64,000 nucleotides of DNA from positions 1 to 64,000 of the forward strand of contig JAYPBC010000008.1 in assembly GCA_038124025.1 (NCBI GenBank). The letters run 5' to 3'. Shown here piece after piece: positions 54,085 to 63,801 of the stretch (its first letter is position 1; the number at the start of each line of letters is the position of its first letter). Source of the stretch: UBA1275 sp038124025 (lineage in GTDB: Bacteria > Bacteroidota > Rhodothermia > Balneolales > Balneolaceae). Below the pieces are notes generated by a model that searched no databases, was not told the DNA's origin, and was given only the letters and a program-made list of their open reading frames with translations. The position numbers were made by a program, and so were the translations under genes.

Positions 54085-55299
54085 TTATAATTGACCTAGT
54101 AATTTACCAATGAACCATTTTGGTTCAAACAATTTAATTTTTTCATTTGAGACATTATCCATATGTAACAGCTTACAATTCGAATTTAATCCGTTTAAAA
54201 AGGAAAGTAAGCTACCTAACTTATCAATTTGATCGAAATGTGAGAAAGCAATTTGTGTCGCTCTAATATGTTCATTAATCCATTCCACACGGCCTTGATT
54301 ATCATTACATATTGCAGAATTTTGAACCCAAATATTTTCAACCACGTCATCAAGCTTAAGTAACCAGTTTTGTATGGTATCACATGTCAATTCTGTATTT
54401 CCATTGTGTGCATAAATATCTGGAGTATCTATAAGGATATAATCAAAATGACGCCAAGATTGAAGAGACTCTTGAAATACCTCAAAGGTATTTATTATTG
54501 CGGATTGGATTGAATATTTGTTACAATAGAATTCAAGTTCCATTCCTCTTTGATAGTTTTGATCTGGATCTAAAATGATAACTCCAATAGTTGAAGTAGG
54601 AGATTCTATTTTAATTGATTCAATTAAATCACTAATTAGAGCTCTTTTATTGGATGTTGTATCTCCAAAATAAATACTTCGTGATTTTATAAATTCTGCT
54701 GGATCTCTTCCAACTATATGTGCGATATAATTGGATATATACTCATTAAATTTTTCAGGATTTTCAAATGGATCTATGCCAGTATTCATTACTTGAAGAA
54801 ACCATTCACTTACATTATTTACTGTAATTCCAGCGTTTACTAATTGAAGAAAAATGGGATGGTTATAAAAGTCTAGGTTTTTTGAATGATTTAATCTTTT
54901 TAATGTAGTTTCAATTGCTTCGAGCCTTCCGATTATGTTGTGTTCATTTATTTGTTCGTTACCAGTTTCTGAAAATTGAAAATTTAAAGGTGTTTGTTCA
55001 TGATCATTTTTTAATCTTCTATTAGATTGTTTTGATCGATTACTGTATTCAACTTCGTAGTTTAGTGCTAATTTTCTAAGTTTACTTAATGACGACTTAG
55101 AATCGGTAGTAGAAGTTTTTTCAATTTTTGTATAGGTATCATCCAGTGCATCTTCATTTGGAATGATTGAAACACCAACTGAACCATTCGCCAAATTCTT
55201 AGGTGCTTCATTGAGAATATAGATATCCTTACCATATTCTGATATGGCTTTACTTACAGCTTCTTTTCGGGTTTGACCGTAATAGTGGATAATATCCAT
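54085..55299 (-). CDS. flhF: FlhF-like SRP GTPase homologue with degenerate nucleotide site
   Basis: A 404-residue protein aligning with FlhF in build: the N-terminal B domain (IIHYYGQTRKEAVSKAISEYGKDIYILNE), a helical N domain, and a G domain. The G-domain landmarks are in order but altered: the P-loop reads GDTTSNKR (residues 212-219) in place of G-x4-G-K-T, the D-T-A-G-R site reads DTPDI (291-295) and T-K-x-D reads SHFD (353-356). The arginine of the DPDQNYQR segment and LGSLLSFL are kept. It likely binds as a scaffold and no longer hydrolyses GTP. It directs the site of flagellar assembly in other bacteria. Confidence 0.82.
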   Translation of the reverse strand: MDIIHYYGQTRKEAVSKAISEYGKDIYILNEAPKNLANGSVGVSIIPNEDALDDTYTKIEKTSTTDSKSSLSKLRKLALNYEVEYSNRSKQSNRRLKNDHEQTPLNFQFSETGNEQINEHNIIGRLEAIETTLKRLNHSKNLDFYNHPIFLQLVNAGITVNNVSEWFLQVMNTGIDPFENPEKFNEYISNYIAHIVGRDPAEFIKSRSIYFGDTTSNKRALISDLIESIKIESPTSTIGVIILDPDQNYQRGMELEFYCNKYSIQSAIINTFEVFQESLQSWRHFDYILIDTPDIYAHNGNTELTCDTIQNWLLKLDDVVENIWVQNSAICNDNQGRVEWINEHIRATQIAFSHFDQIDKLGSLLSFLNGLNSNCKLLHMDNVSNEKIKLFEPKWFIGKLLGQL

Positions 55300-55354
55300 T
55301 GATAGAAATTATTAGAGAAGAAACTTGTTGCGTAATAATATTGTAGAATAATGT

Positions 55355-57487
55355 TTACGCAAAAGCATTAGTAAATTTCGTATTAGATTTTTTATTCGCT
55401 TCACTTGAGAGTTCTATTTTAATTCTGTCAATAGTTTTAAATTGAACCCTTGGTGTAATGTCATTGTAAGATAATACCACAATTTCTGGAAGTATTGGTG
55501 CAAAAAATTCATAGATAGTAAATCTAAGTATAGGGGAGGTTAGTAATATGGGTTTTAACCCTGATTGGATCATTTTACTGAATCCTAAGGATGCACTTTC
55601 GTAAATATTTTCAATATTTGTTGGGGTCATACTTAGAGTGGAGCTATCTAACTTACCTAATTGAGCCTGGCTAAGTAAATGTGATTCTAATGAAGAGTCT
55701 AGCATTAATACTTCGATTTCGTCATTATCATTAGTGAATTGTTTCGTTATTGTATCAGCTAATGCAGCTCTACAATATTCATTAAGAACATCAGTATTCT
55801 TTGTTTGATGACAATAATCTGCAAGAGTTTCTAGTATAGTAACCAAGTCACGAATAGGTATACCTTCTTTTAGTAATCTCTTCAGAACTTTTTGAATTGC
55901 GCCTATTTTTAGCCCGTCTGGTATTAACTCCTCTACAACAGCTGGAGCCTGTTCTTTCGCTTTGTCAACAAGTTTTTGAACCATTTGTCTATCCACCAGT
56001 TTAAATGCATTTTTCTTTAAAAGTTCCATTAAATGGGTAGTTAAAACAGCGCCACTTTCAATAATAGTTAAGCCATATTTTTCAGCTTGATATTTATTTT
56101 TCGTACTAACCCACATCGCATCCATCCCAAATGCAGGGTCTTTTGTAGGTATTCCTTGAATATCCGGTTTGATATTCGCAGGCAATAGAACTAAATGATA
56201 TCCCGGTAATATTTCACCTTGAGCTTGTACTATTCCCCGCATTTTTATGCTGTATGCATTAGCATTTAATTGAACATTATCTCGTATTCTAATAGAAGGA
56301 ATTACAATTCCAAGTTCATTGGCTAATTGTTTTCTTATAGATTTCATTCTGTCCAATAAATCACCACCTTGTTGTTTTTCTACTAGTGGTATTAAGCTAT
56401 ATCCTATTTCCAATTCAAGAGTTTCTGCTAAAAGATAATTCTCAGGTTTGTCATCCTCTTGAGCATTTGCTTGAGAAAGTAATTTTGCTTCTTCTTCCAG
56501 CGTTTTAGCATCCTCATCACTATTATATCTTTTATATGCCAGATATAACATGGCACCTGCAATTAACGTAAATGGTAAAAAGGGTAGACCAGGGATAAGC
56601 CCTACTGAGAATATAAAGAAACTTGCAATTGTTACAGTTTTAGGGTTTCCAAGCAATTGCTCTGAAAGATCATTACTTAAATTACCCTCAGATGCTACTC
56701 GTGAGACTATTATACCAGATGCAGTAGAAATCAATAGTGCAGGTATTTGGGATACTAAGCCATCACCCACTGTAAGTAATGTATACTGTGAAGCTGCATC
56801 AGCAATACTAAGACCATTTTGAGCTGTTCCAATTATCAATCCACCTACTATATTGATAACAGTGATTAAAAGCCCTGCAATTACATCTCCCCGTACAAAT
56901 TTACTAGCACCATCCATAGCTCCATAAAAATCTGCTTCACTGGATATTTCTTCTCTTCTTTTTTTGGCTTCTTCATCTGTAATAAGTCCAGCAGTTAAAT
57001 CAGCATCTATAGACATTTGTTTACCAGGCATAGCATCTAGTGTAAATCTAGCACCAACTTCAGCAATCCTTGATGCACCTTTTGTAATTACAATAAAATT
57101 AATAATTACTAATACAGTAAAAATAATTATACCTATGACATAGTTGCCTTGCACAATAAAACCACCAAATGTTTGAATAATTGACCCTGCGTCACCTTCA
57201 CTCAAAATTAGTCGAGTAGTACTCACATTTAAAGCAAGTCGAAATAAAGTCAATATGAGTAGCATTCCTGGGAATACAGCAAATTGTAATGGTTTTAGTG
57301 TATAAAAAGCGACTAATATAACTATTAATGAAAGTGAAATATTTACGGCAAGTAAAAAATCCATTACAATAGTAGGAACTGGAAGTATCATTATCAGAAG
57401 TATTGAAATTACTCCTGATGAGATAAGTACATCCTTTTGTAAGAAAATATTGCTTAGTGTTTGGCGATTAATATTTTGTGTTGCCAT
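55355..57487 (-). CDS. flhA: Flagellar export gate protein FlhA
   Basis: A 710-residue FlhA with about eight N-terminal membrane helices (residues 20-330), the conserved cytoplasmic FHIPEP loop (RIAEVGARFTLDAMPGKQMSIDADLTAGLITDEEAKKRREEISSEADFYGAMDGASKFVRGD), and a large C-terminal domain with LLKEGIPIRDLVTILETLADYC. It receives export substrates and forms the nonameric ring with FlhB. It lies 4 bases downstream of flhB. Confidence 0.96.
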   Translation of the reverse strand: MATQNINRQTLSNIFLQKDVLISSGVISILLIMILPVPTIVMDFLLAVNISLSLIVILVAFYTLKPLQFAVFPGMLLILTLFRLALNVSTTRLILSEGDAGSIIQTFGGFIVQGNYVIGIIIFTVLVIINFIVITKGASRIAEVGARFTLDAMPGKQMSIDADLTAGLITDEEAKKRREEISSEADFYGAMDGASKFVRGDVIAGLLITVINIVGGLIIGTAQNGLSIADAASQYTLLTVGDGLVSQIPALLISTASGIIVSRVASEGNLSNDLSEQLLGNPKTVTIASFFIFSVGLIPGLPFLPFTLIAGAMLYLAYKRYNSDEDAKTLEEEAKLLSQANAQEDDKPENYLLAETLELEIGYSLIPLVEKQQGGDLLDRMKSIRKQLANELGIVIPSIRIRDNVQLNANAYSIKMRGIVQAQGEILPGYHLVLLPANIKPDIQGIPTKDPAFGMDAMWVSTKNKYQAEKYGLTIIESGAVLTTHLMELLKKNAFKLVDRQMVQKLVDKAKEQAPAVVEELIPDGLKIGAIQKVLKRLLKEGIPIRDLVTILETLADYCHQTKNTDVLNEYCRAALADTITKQFTNDNDEIEVLMLDSSLESHLLSQAQLGKLDSSTLSMTPTNIENIYESASLGFSKMIQSGLKPILLTSPILRFTIYEFFAPILPEIVVLSYNDITPRVQFKTIDRIKIELSSEANKKSNTKFTNAFA

Positions 57488-57491
57488 AAAT

Positions 57492-58568
57492 TTAAGATGC
57501 TAGTTTGTTTTTTTGTTCAAATATGAATGCTAGAATTTCTGCCACAGCTTTAAATAGATCAGAAGGAATGGTTTCTCCTTCCTCAGAAGTAGCAAATAAG
57601 GCTCGTGCAACAGGTTTATTTTCAACAACTGGCGTACCATAGTGAGCTGCCAGTTCCTTAATTTTTAATGCTCGAAGTCGTTGCCCTTTTGCTAATACAA
57701 TTGGCGCAGAATGTACCTCTGGGTTATACATTAAACAGACAGCAAAATGAGTAGGGTTAGTAACAATAACATCAGCGCTTAAAACAGCATGATCTAACCG
57801 CGGTCGACGTCGTAGTTTTAAACCAAACTGTCGCCTTTCTGCTTTTAACCTTGGATCACCTTCCATTTCCTTAAATTCATCTTTTACTTCCTGTTTGGTC
57901 ATTTTCAAGTCTTTTTTGTACTGAAATCTCTGGAAAATTGCATCACCAATAGAGAGTAGAAACAGAGCTAGCAGAATGTATACTATAAATTCAATTATAT
58001 AAGGCCCTATATCCTGTATACTGAATTTTATATCACTGGTAACGTAAGAAACAAAGTGATCTATCTGATTAGCGATAAAAAAGAATACGATAGCTGTTAC
58101 AATAGTTAATTTTAAAATACTTTTGAGTAATTCAACAAAACCTTTAATTGATATAATTTTTTTAATACCACTTATAGGATTTAATTTATTGAATTTAGGT
58201 TCTAGTAGTTTAAATGAGAATAAACCGCCAGTTTGCCCAAGATTGGTAATCAATGCTGTGATCATTAAGACTATGAAAAAAGGAATCAAAAGCTGAAAAG
58301 AACTAGATAACGAATTTTTAAATACAGCATTAGCCTGGTCAATATTATTTATTAGTAGCGACGAATTTTTAAAAAAATATTGAAATTCCTCAACGATACC
58401 ATTAGCCACATTGCTACCTAAGCCTACTAAGCCTGCGAGTGAAGCAAAAAGTAAAGCTATAGAGGAGACCTCTTTGCTTAAACTAACATTACCCTCCTCA
58501 CGAGCCTTTTTCAGCTTCTTTGCTGTAGGTTCTTCCGTTTTGTCTTGACTTGTATCTTTTTCTGCCAT
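57492..58568 (-). CDS. flhB: Flagellar export switch protein FlhB
   Basis: 358 residues from the ATG at 58568; a TTG two codons earlier would extend it. The N-terminal motif is DKTEEPTAKKLKKAREEGNV, four membrane helices follow, and the self-cleavage site NPTH lies at residues 271-274 (VTNPTHFAVCLMYN), followed by RALKIKELAAHYGTPVVENKPVARAL. Cleavage changes export specificity from rod/hook to filament proteins. Confidence 0.95.
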   Translation of the reverse strand: MAEKDTSQDKTEEPTAKKLKKAREEGNVSLSKEVSSIALLFASLAGLVGLGSNVANGIVEEFQYFFKNSSLLINNIDQANAVFKNSLSSSFQLLIPFFIVLMITALITNLGQTGGLFSFKLLEPKFNKLNPISGIKKIISIKGFVELLKSILKLTIVTAIVFFFIANQIDHFVSYVTSDIKFSIQDIGPYIIEFIVYILLALFLLSIGDAIFQRFQYKKDLKMTKQEVKDEFKEMEGDPRLKAERRQFGLKLRRRPRLDHAVLSADVIVTNPTHFAVCLMYNPEVHSAPIVLAKGQRLRALKIKELAAHYGTPVVENKPVARALFATSEEGETIPSDLFKAVAEILAFIFEQKNKLAS

Positions 58569-58893
58569 GCTCAATAAAGGTCAAAAATGATACCAAAGTA
58601 AGCTTAATTCATGGCTATGTGATTAATACTCATAAAGGCCTTATTTCATGAATATTCAAAATAGAAGCAGAAAAAAAATTCCTCTTAATAGGAAAATTAT
58701 TCTAAAAAAATTCACTCCTTAATTGATTCGTTATTAATAAAACACTCATATAAAAGCCCAAATAAATGGCTTAAAGAGTCATTAATCGTCGAAATTCTAT
58801 TATTCATTTTACTATTAATATCATTATGCGAATAAGCGGCATAACAATTGTTAACTAAAATGTGTCGAAGACAATATTAAAAACACAATTCTT
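58569..58893. other. 325-base divergent intergenic region (flhB / flgF)
   Basis: AT-rich region that must contain promoters for the leftward flhB operon and the rightward flgF operon. On the plus strand CGGCATAACAATTGTT (58837-58852) resembles a sigma-54 -24/-12 site but has GT where the invariant GC should be, so it is a poor candidate. I find no sigma-28 consensus on either strand and no other clear signal. Confidence 0.4.
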
Positions 58894-59631
58894 ATGGTCG
58901 AGCAAATTCATTTACAAATGCGCGCAATGCAGGCTCTTAGTAAGTCACAAGATATGACTGCTGATAATCTAGCGAATTTGAATACGCCTGGATTTAAAGG
59001 AAATAAGATTTTTTACGAGCTTTACACTGAGGAAGTAGATGGTAAAAGAATTTCACAAGGTTTACCTATGCAGACTATTGACATGAGCCAAGGTGTTTTA
59101 GAGGGCACTGGAAATTCATTTGATATGGCTATTGAAGGGGAAGGATTTTTTACCGTACAGGAAGGAGATCGTACATATTTAACCAGAAATGGTCGCTTTC
59201 ATTTAGATAATGATGGAGTTCTAGTCGATGATAAAGGTAATCCAGTATTAGGAACAAATGGTCTAATTGAATTGAAAGAATTGGTAAATGGCTCAGAAAA
59301 TAGTGATATATCAGATTTTAAAGTAAGTCAAGATGGGACTATATATATAAATGGTAATGAAAAATCTAAAATTGCCATACTAAAACCAGCAAAAACCTCG
59401 GATTTAGAGAGACACGGTAATGGATATTTTAAAGTAGATACAATAGCAAGTTTGTCCTCGGATGAATCCTCAAAAGTTCATCAGGGATTTTATGAGAAAG
59501 GCAATGTACAACCATTAAATGAAATGGTGGATATGATGCAGACAATGCAATTATTCGAGTCTCAGCAAAAAGCAATGAGAACTACCGACGAATTACTTGG
59601 TAAAATTACTTCACAGTTAGGAAGATATTAA
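58894..59631 (+). CDS. flgF: Flagellar basal-body rod protein (FlgF-like)
   Basis: A 245-residue FlgF/FlgG-family rod protein: QDMTADNLANLNTPGFKGNKIF at the N-terminus, GVLEGTGNSFDMAIEGEGFFTV in the middle, and QPLNEMVDMMQTMQLFESQQKAMRTTDELLGKITSQLGRY at the C-terminus. Being first of a pair with a more typical FlgG, it is best called FlgF. It builds the proximal rod. Confidence 0.88.
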   Translation: MVEQIHLQMRAMQALSKSQDMTADNLANLNTPGFKGNKIFYELYTEEVDGKRISQGLPMQTIDMSQGVLEGTGNSFDMAIEGEGFFTVQEGDRTYLTRNGRFHLDNDGVLVDDKGNPVLGTNGLIELKELVNGSENSDISDFKVSQDGTIYINGNEKSKIAILKPAKTSDLERHGNGYFKVDTIASLSSDESSKVHQGFYEKGNVQPLNEMVDMMQTMQLFESQQKAMRTTDELLGKITSQLGRY

Positions 59632-59646
59632 ATAAGGAGAAAAGAT

Positions 59647-60438
59647 ATGTTTAGAGCATTAAGTACAGCAGCACTCGGGATGAGTGCACAGCAACGATCA
59701 GTGGATAACATTGCCAATAATTTGGCTAATGTGGGTACAACTGGATTTAAAAGAACTACTATTGCTTTTCAAGATTTATTCTATGAAAATATGGTTCAGT
59801 CTCAACAAGGGAACTCAAATGGTCAAGAGAATTATGCTCCAGAACTTCAAATAGGTCATGGAGCTCGAGCAGTAGCAACAATAAGAAATTTTATGCAAGG
59901 ATCAGTCTCTGAGACAGGTAATGCATTAGATCTTGCAATTAGTGGTTCAGGATTTTTTCAAGTGGAAATGCCAGATGGTGGTATTGGCTATACACGTGAT
60001 GGTAATTTTAATTTAAGTGCAGATGGGTTAATTATTAACAACTCAGGTCTGGCTTTAGCAGGTCAATTCGAGATCCCTTCAGATGCAATAGCTGTAGAAA
60101 TTTCTCAAGATGGAACAGTTAGAGCGCTTTTACAAGATAGTTCTTCCAAGATAGAGCTAGGTCAAATTGAGTTAGCGAGATTTACAAATGATGGAGGATT
60201 AAGCGCATTAGGTGATAATCTTTTTGGTGAAAGTGATTCATCTGGGGCTCCATTTTTTGGGAATCCAGGTAGTGATGGTTTTGGAGTTGTACGACAAGGA
60301 TTTTTAGAACAATCCAATGTGGATGTAGTAACTGAAATGGTTCGTTTAATAGAGGCACAAAGAGCTTACGAAACTAATTCAAAAATGGTTCAGACAGCTG
60401 AGGAAATGATGTCAGTCACTAATTCAATCAAACGTTAA
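59647..60438 (+). CDS. flgG: Flagellar distal rod protein FlgG
   Basis: A 263-residue FlgG starting MFRALSTAALGMSAQQRSVDNIANNLANVGTTGFKRTTIAFQDLFYE, the usual FlgG N-terminus, with a clear AAGGAGA Shine-Dalgarno 8 bases before the ATG, unlike most genes here. It ends in SNVDVVTEMVRLIEAQRAYETNSKMVQTAEEMMSVTNSIKR. It forms the distal rod that passes through the P- and L-rings. Confidence 0.95.
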   Translation: MFRALSTAALGMSAQQRSVDNIANNLANVGTTGFKRTTIAFQDLFYENMVQSQQGNSNGQENYAPELQIGHGARAVATIRNFMQGSVSETGNALDLAISGSGFFQVEMPDGGIGYTRDGNFNLSADGLIINNSGLALAGQFEIPSDAIAVEISQDGTVRALLQDSSSKIELGQIELARFTNDGGLSALGDNLFGESDSSGAPFFGNPGSDGFGVVRQGFLEQSNVDVVTEMVRLIEAQRAYETNSKMVQTAEEMMSVTNSIKR

Positions 60439-60454
60439 TACTTAACAATATAAA

Positions 60455-61168
60455 TTGAAGACTAGAGCACTAAATATTGTTTTACTAATTCTAACATTTG
60501 TTATGGCACCTTCCGCTGAGAAGGTATTCGCTAACGATTTGGAAGAATATATTTTAGAATTAAGTAAAAAAGCCATCTATAATATTTTAGATAAAGAGGC
60601 CTTTGATTTATATCTAGAAAAAAAATGGTTTCCTAGCCAACTAAATGGAATAAAATCCGAATCGATTTTGTCTGTGAGTTTGATAGGACAGATTAGAACA
60701 TATACCAATCTGTCTGTTTTATTTTTAGATGAGAATGAAGTGCCAGTTGAAAAACAAATCCAAGTCAAGCTTGCTGGCCGAATGAGGGTATTTATAGCTA
60801 AAATTGATTTTGATCGAGGTGCTACGTTTAAACGTGAAGACATACAAGAGTCTTGGATTGCCCTTCAACCCAACTTTGAAAAAAGTGTGATGCAATTAAA
60901 TGATCTTATTGGATTTGAATCCAATAAGGCTATTAAAGCAGGGAAAATAATCTACCCACACAATATTATAGCACCTACAATTGTGAAAAAAGGTCAATCA
61001 ATACAATTATACAAGAGATCTGGAAATTTAGAATTGACAATAGATTGTGTTACAGGATCGGATAGTAATATTGGAGAAGTAATAATGATTAATTGTGTAA
61101 ACCTAAGAAAAAAATATCTAGGTGAAGTTATATCAGAAAATAAAGCAATTTGGAGAAAAAGTTTATGA
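60455..61168 (+). CDS. flgA: P-ring assembly chaperone FlgA
   Basis: A 237-residue exported protein with a TTG start at 60455, a signal peptide of about 26 residues (ALNIVLLILTFVMAPSAEKVFA) and a SAF domain in the C-terminal half (VFIAKIDFDRGATFKREDIQESWI, then GFESNKAIKAGKIIYPHNI and a VKKGQSIQLYKRSGNLEL segment). FlgA helps FlgI form the P-ring in the periplasm. It precedes flgH and flgI as expected. Confidence 0.85.
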   Translation: MKTRALNIVLLILTFVMAPSAEKVFANDLEEYILELSKKAIYNILDKEAFDLYLEKKWFPSQLNGIKSESILSVSLIGQIRTYTNLSVLFLDENEVPVEKQIQVKLAGRMRVFIAKIDFDRGATFKREDIQESWIALQPNFEKSVMQLNDLIGFESNKAIKAGKIIYPHNIIAPTIVKKGQSIQLYKRSGNLELTIDCVTGSDSNIGEVIMINCVNLRKKYLGEVISENKAIWRKSL

Positions 61169-61797
61169 AATTATCGAGTCCAATGAATAAAATTAGATAT
61201 GTATTTTTTCTAATAACATTTTCATTTATGTCTATGAACTTGAATGCTCAGTATTCTCTTTTTAGTGATGTTAAAGCAAAAAAAGTCGGAGACATAATTA
61301 CTGTTGTCTTACAAGAGAGCTCTCAAGGAAGCTCTACTACCGATAATAGAAGTGTTTCAACAAATTCACTAAATGCTAGTGGGGGATTAACAGGTAATTT
61401 TATGCCATTTGAGCCTTTATTTGGGTCTGATGCCCAATTTCAGTCAAATAATGACGCATCAAACTTGGCTACTCAAAGACAATTACTTGAGGGGTTTTTA
61501 AGTGTTCAAGTTACAGAATTAACACCAGTTGGCGATTTATATGTTCAAGGTAATCGTGTAACAGAGGTAAATGGTGAAATTCATGAAATGAAAATTTCAG
61601 GTATAGTAAGACAGAGCGATATCCATGGTGATAATCAAGTCTACTCATATCGTATTGCTAATGCATCTATATCTTACCAGAAGATGGGGGGGTTAAGAGA
61701 TAAAAAAAGAGCCTCCAAGTTAATAAATAAAGTAATTGTTACTGGAATAACAGGTGGACTAGCCGCAGTTGCTATGTTGAAAGCGGTAAAAAAGTAA
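61165..61797 (+). CDS. flgH: Flagellar L-ring protein FlgH, without lipobox
   Basis: 210 residues from the ATG at 61165, which overlaps the flgA stop; a TTG five codons earlier is also open. The L-ring signature is present: SLFSDVKAKKVGDIITVVLQESSQGSSTTDNRS and LLEGFLSVQVTELTPVGDLYVQGNRVTEVNGEIHEMKISGIVRQSDI. The signal peptide (YVFFLITFSFMSMNLNAQ) ends without the cysteine that is lipidated in enterobacterial FlgH, so this protein should be cleaved by signal peptidase I and not anchored as a lipoprotein. Confidence 0.9.
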   Translation: MKLSSPMNKIRYVFFLITFSFMSMNLNAQYSLFSDVKAKKVGDIITVVLQESSQGSSTTDNRSVSTNSLNASGGLTGNFMPFEPLFGSDAQFQSNNDASNLATQRQLLEGFLSVQVTELTPVGDLYVQGNRVTEVNGEIHEMKISGIVRQSDIHGDNQVYSYRIANASISYQKMGGLRDKKRASKLINKVIVTGITGGLAAVAMLKAVKK

Positions 61798-61822
61798 GTG
61801 AACCAATCAAAATAATTCAATA

Positions 61823-62956
61823 ATGAAAAAAACTAAACTCATAGGTCTATTTATACTGTTCATTGCGAGTTTAAGTAATGACGCTCACTCTCAACAGCTC
61901 ACAAAAATAAGTGATCTGGTCTACATACAAAATGCAGAGCCAATTGACTTGATTGGCTATGGCTTAGTTACTGGTTTGGAAAGAACAGGAGATAGAGTCA
62001 CTAGTGGACAGTCTGCTAATTTCACCGTGCAGTCTATTTCTAATATGCTTGAAAATTTTGGTGTCAACGTAGATCCATCGGGTTTAAGAACAAGAAATGT
62101 TGCAGCTGTGATGGTAACCGCACGCTTAGATCCATATTCAGCTGCTGGTAGTCGGTTGGACGTAACTATTTCGTCATTAGGCGATGCATCTAGTCTTCAA
62201 GGTGGAGTGTTATTACTGACCCCTTTGATGGAGCCCAACAGTAAAACAATACATGCAAGTGCGCAAGGCCCCATTTTAGTTGGTGGAGTTTCTGCTAATA
62301 ATGAAGCCGGGGGTTCATTTAGAGTTAATCAATCATTAACAGGTACCATTCCTAATGGAGCAGTAGTAAGTAAAAGTAAAGAACTAGATATGTCGTTAGA
62401 TGAGTCACTGAAACTAGTTCTTAAAAACCCTAACTATACAAATGCACGTTCAATGGTTGAAGTGGTGAATGATCGATTTGATCAAGAATTAGCGACAATA
62501 GTACATGCAGGTTTAGTGGAAATAAATTGGCCAGACAGTTTATTGGATGATGGTATGATGAATGTATTTACAAGCATTTTATTGGAAGAATCTGTGTCAG
62601 TTCAAAATGATGCTAGAGTGGTAATCAACGAAAGAACAGGTACTATAGTAGCTGGAGGAGGTGTTATTATTGATGAAGTAATGATATCACATGGGAATTT
62701 ACGAATCAGTACTACTCAAATTCCTGTAGTAAGCCAGCCTGGTGCATTATCCGCTGGTGAAACAGTTACTTTGAATATACCACAAACACAGGTATCAGAG
62801 GATGTAGCAGAATCCATTATTCTTCCTTCAGAAACGACGGTGGGTCAGTTAAGTGAAACTCTTAATACACTAAATTTAACACCTAGAGATATAATTTCAA
62901 TTTTTCAATCTTTAGACCGGGCAGGTGTTCTCCGCGGAGAATTAATCGTCCTATAA
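61823..62956 (+). CDS. flgI: Flagellar P-ring protein FlgI
   Basis: A 377-residue exported protein (signal peptide residues 1-23, ending AHSQ). P-ring signatures: KISDLVYIQNAEPIDLIGYGLVTGLERTGDR, SLGDASSLQGGVLLLTPLM, and the near-C-terminal IISIFQSLDRAGVLRGELIVL. It builds the ring in the peptidoglycan layer. Presence of FlgH and FlgI confirms a Gram-negative envelope. Confidence 0.95.
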   Translation: MKKTKLIGLFILFIASLSNDAHSQQLTKISDLVYIQNAEPIDLIGYGLVTGLERTGDRVTSGQSANFTVQSISNMLENFGVNVDPSGLRTRNVAAVMVTARLDPYSAAGSRLDVTISSLGDASSLQGGVLLLTPLMEPNSKTIHASAQGPILVGGVSANNEAGGSFRVNQSLTGTIPNGAVVSKSKELDMSLDESLKLVLKNPNYTNARSMVEVVNDRFDQELATIVHAGLVEINWPDSLLDDGMMNVFTSILLEESVSVQNDARVVINERTGTIVAGGGVIIDEVMISHGNLRISTTQIPVVSQPGALSAGETVTLNIPQTQVSEDVAESIILPSETTVGQLSETLNTLNLTPRDIISIFQSLDRAGVLRGELIVL

Positions 62957-62967
62957 ATTGTGCTACC

Positions 62968-63261
62968 ATGATAGATAATAAGCCCATTAACATATCATTT
63001 AGTAAAGTAGAAGACCTTATTTCATTAAACAAAGATAATCGAAAATCTATAGAGGAAGTAGGTAAAGAATTTGAATTAATCTTTGCAAAAAAATTAGTCA
63101 ATGAGATGACCAAGAACAGTTTTGATATTGGGGGAAAGGATGCCCCAATGAATTCTGGTAACAGTATGTATAGACACCATATAACTGATACCCTAGCAAA
63201 AGAATTAGCTGATCAGGGGAGTCTCGGTCTTGCAGATTTAATCAAAGAATTTGGAAAATAA
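62968..63261 (+). CDS. FlgJ-like rod-binding protein (no muramidase domain)
   Basis: A 97-residue protein consisting only of the FlgJ N-terminal rod-binding domain: EVGKEFELIFAKKLVNEMTKNSFDIGGKDAPMNSGNSMYRHHITDTLAKELADQGSLGLADLIKEF. The peptidoglycan-hydrolase half of enterobacterial FlgJ is missing, as in many other phyla, so another enzyme must open the cell wall for the rod. Confidence 0.88.
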   Translation: MIDNKPINISFSKVEDLISLNKDNRKSIEEVGKEFELIFAKKLVNEMTKNSFDIGGKDAPMNSGNSMYRHHITDTLAKELADQGSLGLADLIKEFGK

Positions 63262-63277
63262 ATTAATCAATACAGTT

Positions 63278-63784
63278 ATGTCACAAGAAAGAATGTATAA
63301 AGACTTGATGGTAGGACTAGAGAAGCTGAATCAACAGATTCTCGTTATGCATGAAGTAATCGATAAGTATATAGAAGTATTATTAGACCTAGATCCAAAT
63401 ACTCTAGAAAGTATGACAGATACTTATCATAATGAGTCCCTAACCTATTCAAATTTACAAGAAGAACTCGTCCATTTGATGGCAACAATTGAACTAGATG
63501 GTCAGGATAGTACAATCAAATCTATCGTGGGAACATGCAAAAACCTTGGTTTTGAGATTATAGCTAACAGTATTGAGGATTTAAGATTGGCTGCTAAGGA
63601 AAATGCGATACTAATGGATCAAAAGCATTCAAAAATGATTAATCTTTTATTGTTTGCATCGAGTTGTAACGCCGACACATTAAAAGACATATACAGTTTA
63701 GCTAACAATGATTACAAAGCATACGATGCAACTGGTCAATTAGATATGAATGGCGTAGGTATAGGTCTGAATCATCAGGTGTAG
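63278..63784 (+). CDS. FlgN-like flagellar export chaperone
   Basis: 168 residues from the ATG at 63278 (a TTG at 63251 within flgJ would extend it). The protein is alpha-helical throughout (LMVGLEKLNQQILVMHEVIDKYIEVLLDL) with no membrane segment, as expected of FlgN, the chaperone of FlgK and FlgL. The assignment rests on its place directly before flgK and its helical build; sequence conservation is low. Confidence 0.65.
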   Translation: MSQERMYKDLMVGLEKLNQQILVMHEVIDKYIEVLLDLDPNTLESMTDTYHNESLTYSNLQEELVHLMATIELDGQDSTIKSIVGTCKNLGFEIIANSIEDLRLAAKENAILMDQKHSKMINLLLFASSCNADTLKDIYSLANNDYKAYDATGQLDMNGVGIGLNHQV

Positions 63785-63801
63785 ACGTATAATAGATTAG
63801 G

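Noticed and set aside
58837..58852. Sigma-54-like CGGCATAACAATTGTT before flgF
   Set aside because: The invariant GC of the -12 element is GT here; kept only as a note on the intergenic region.
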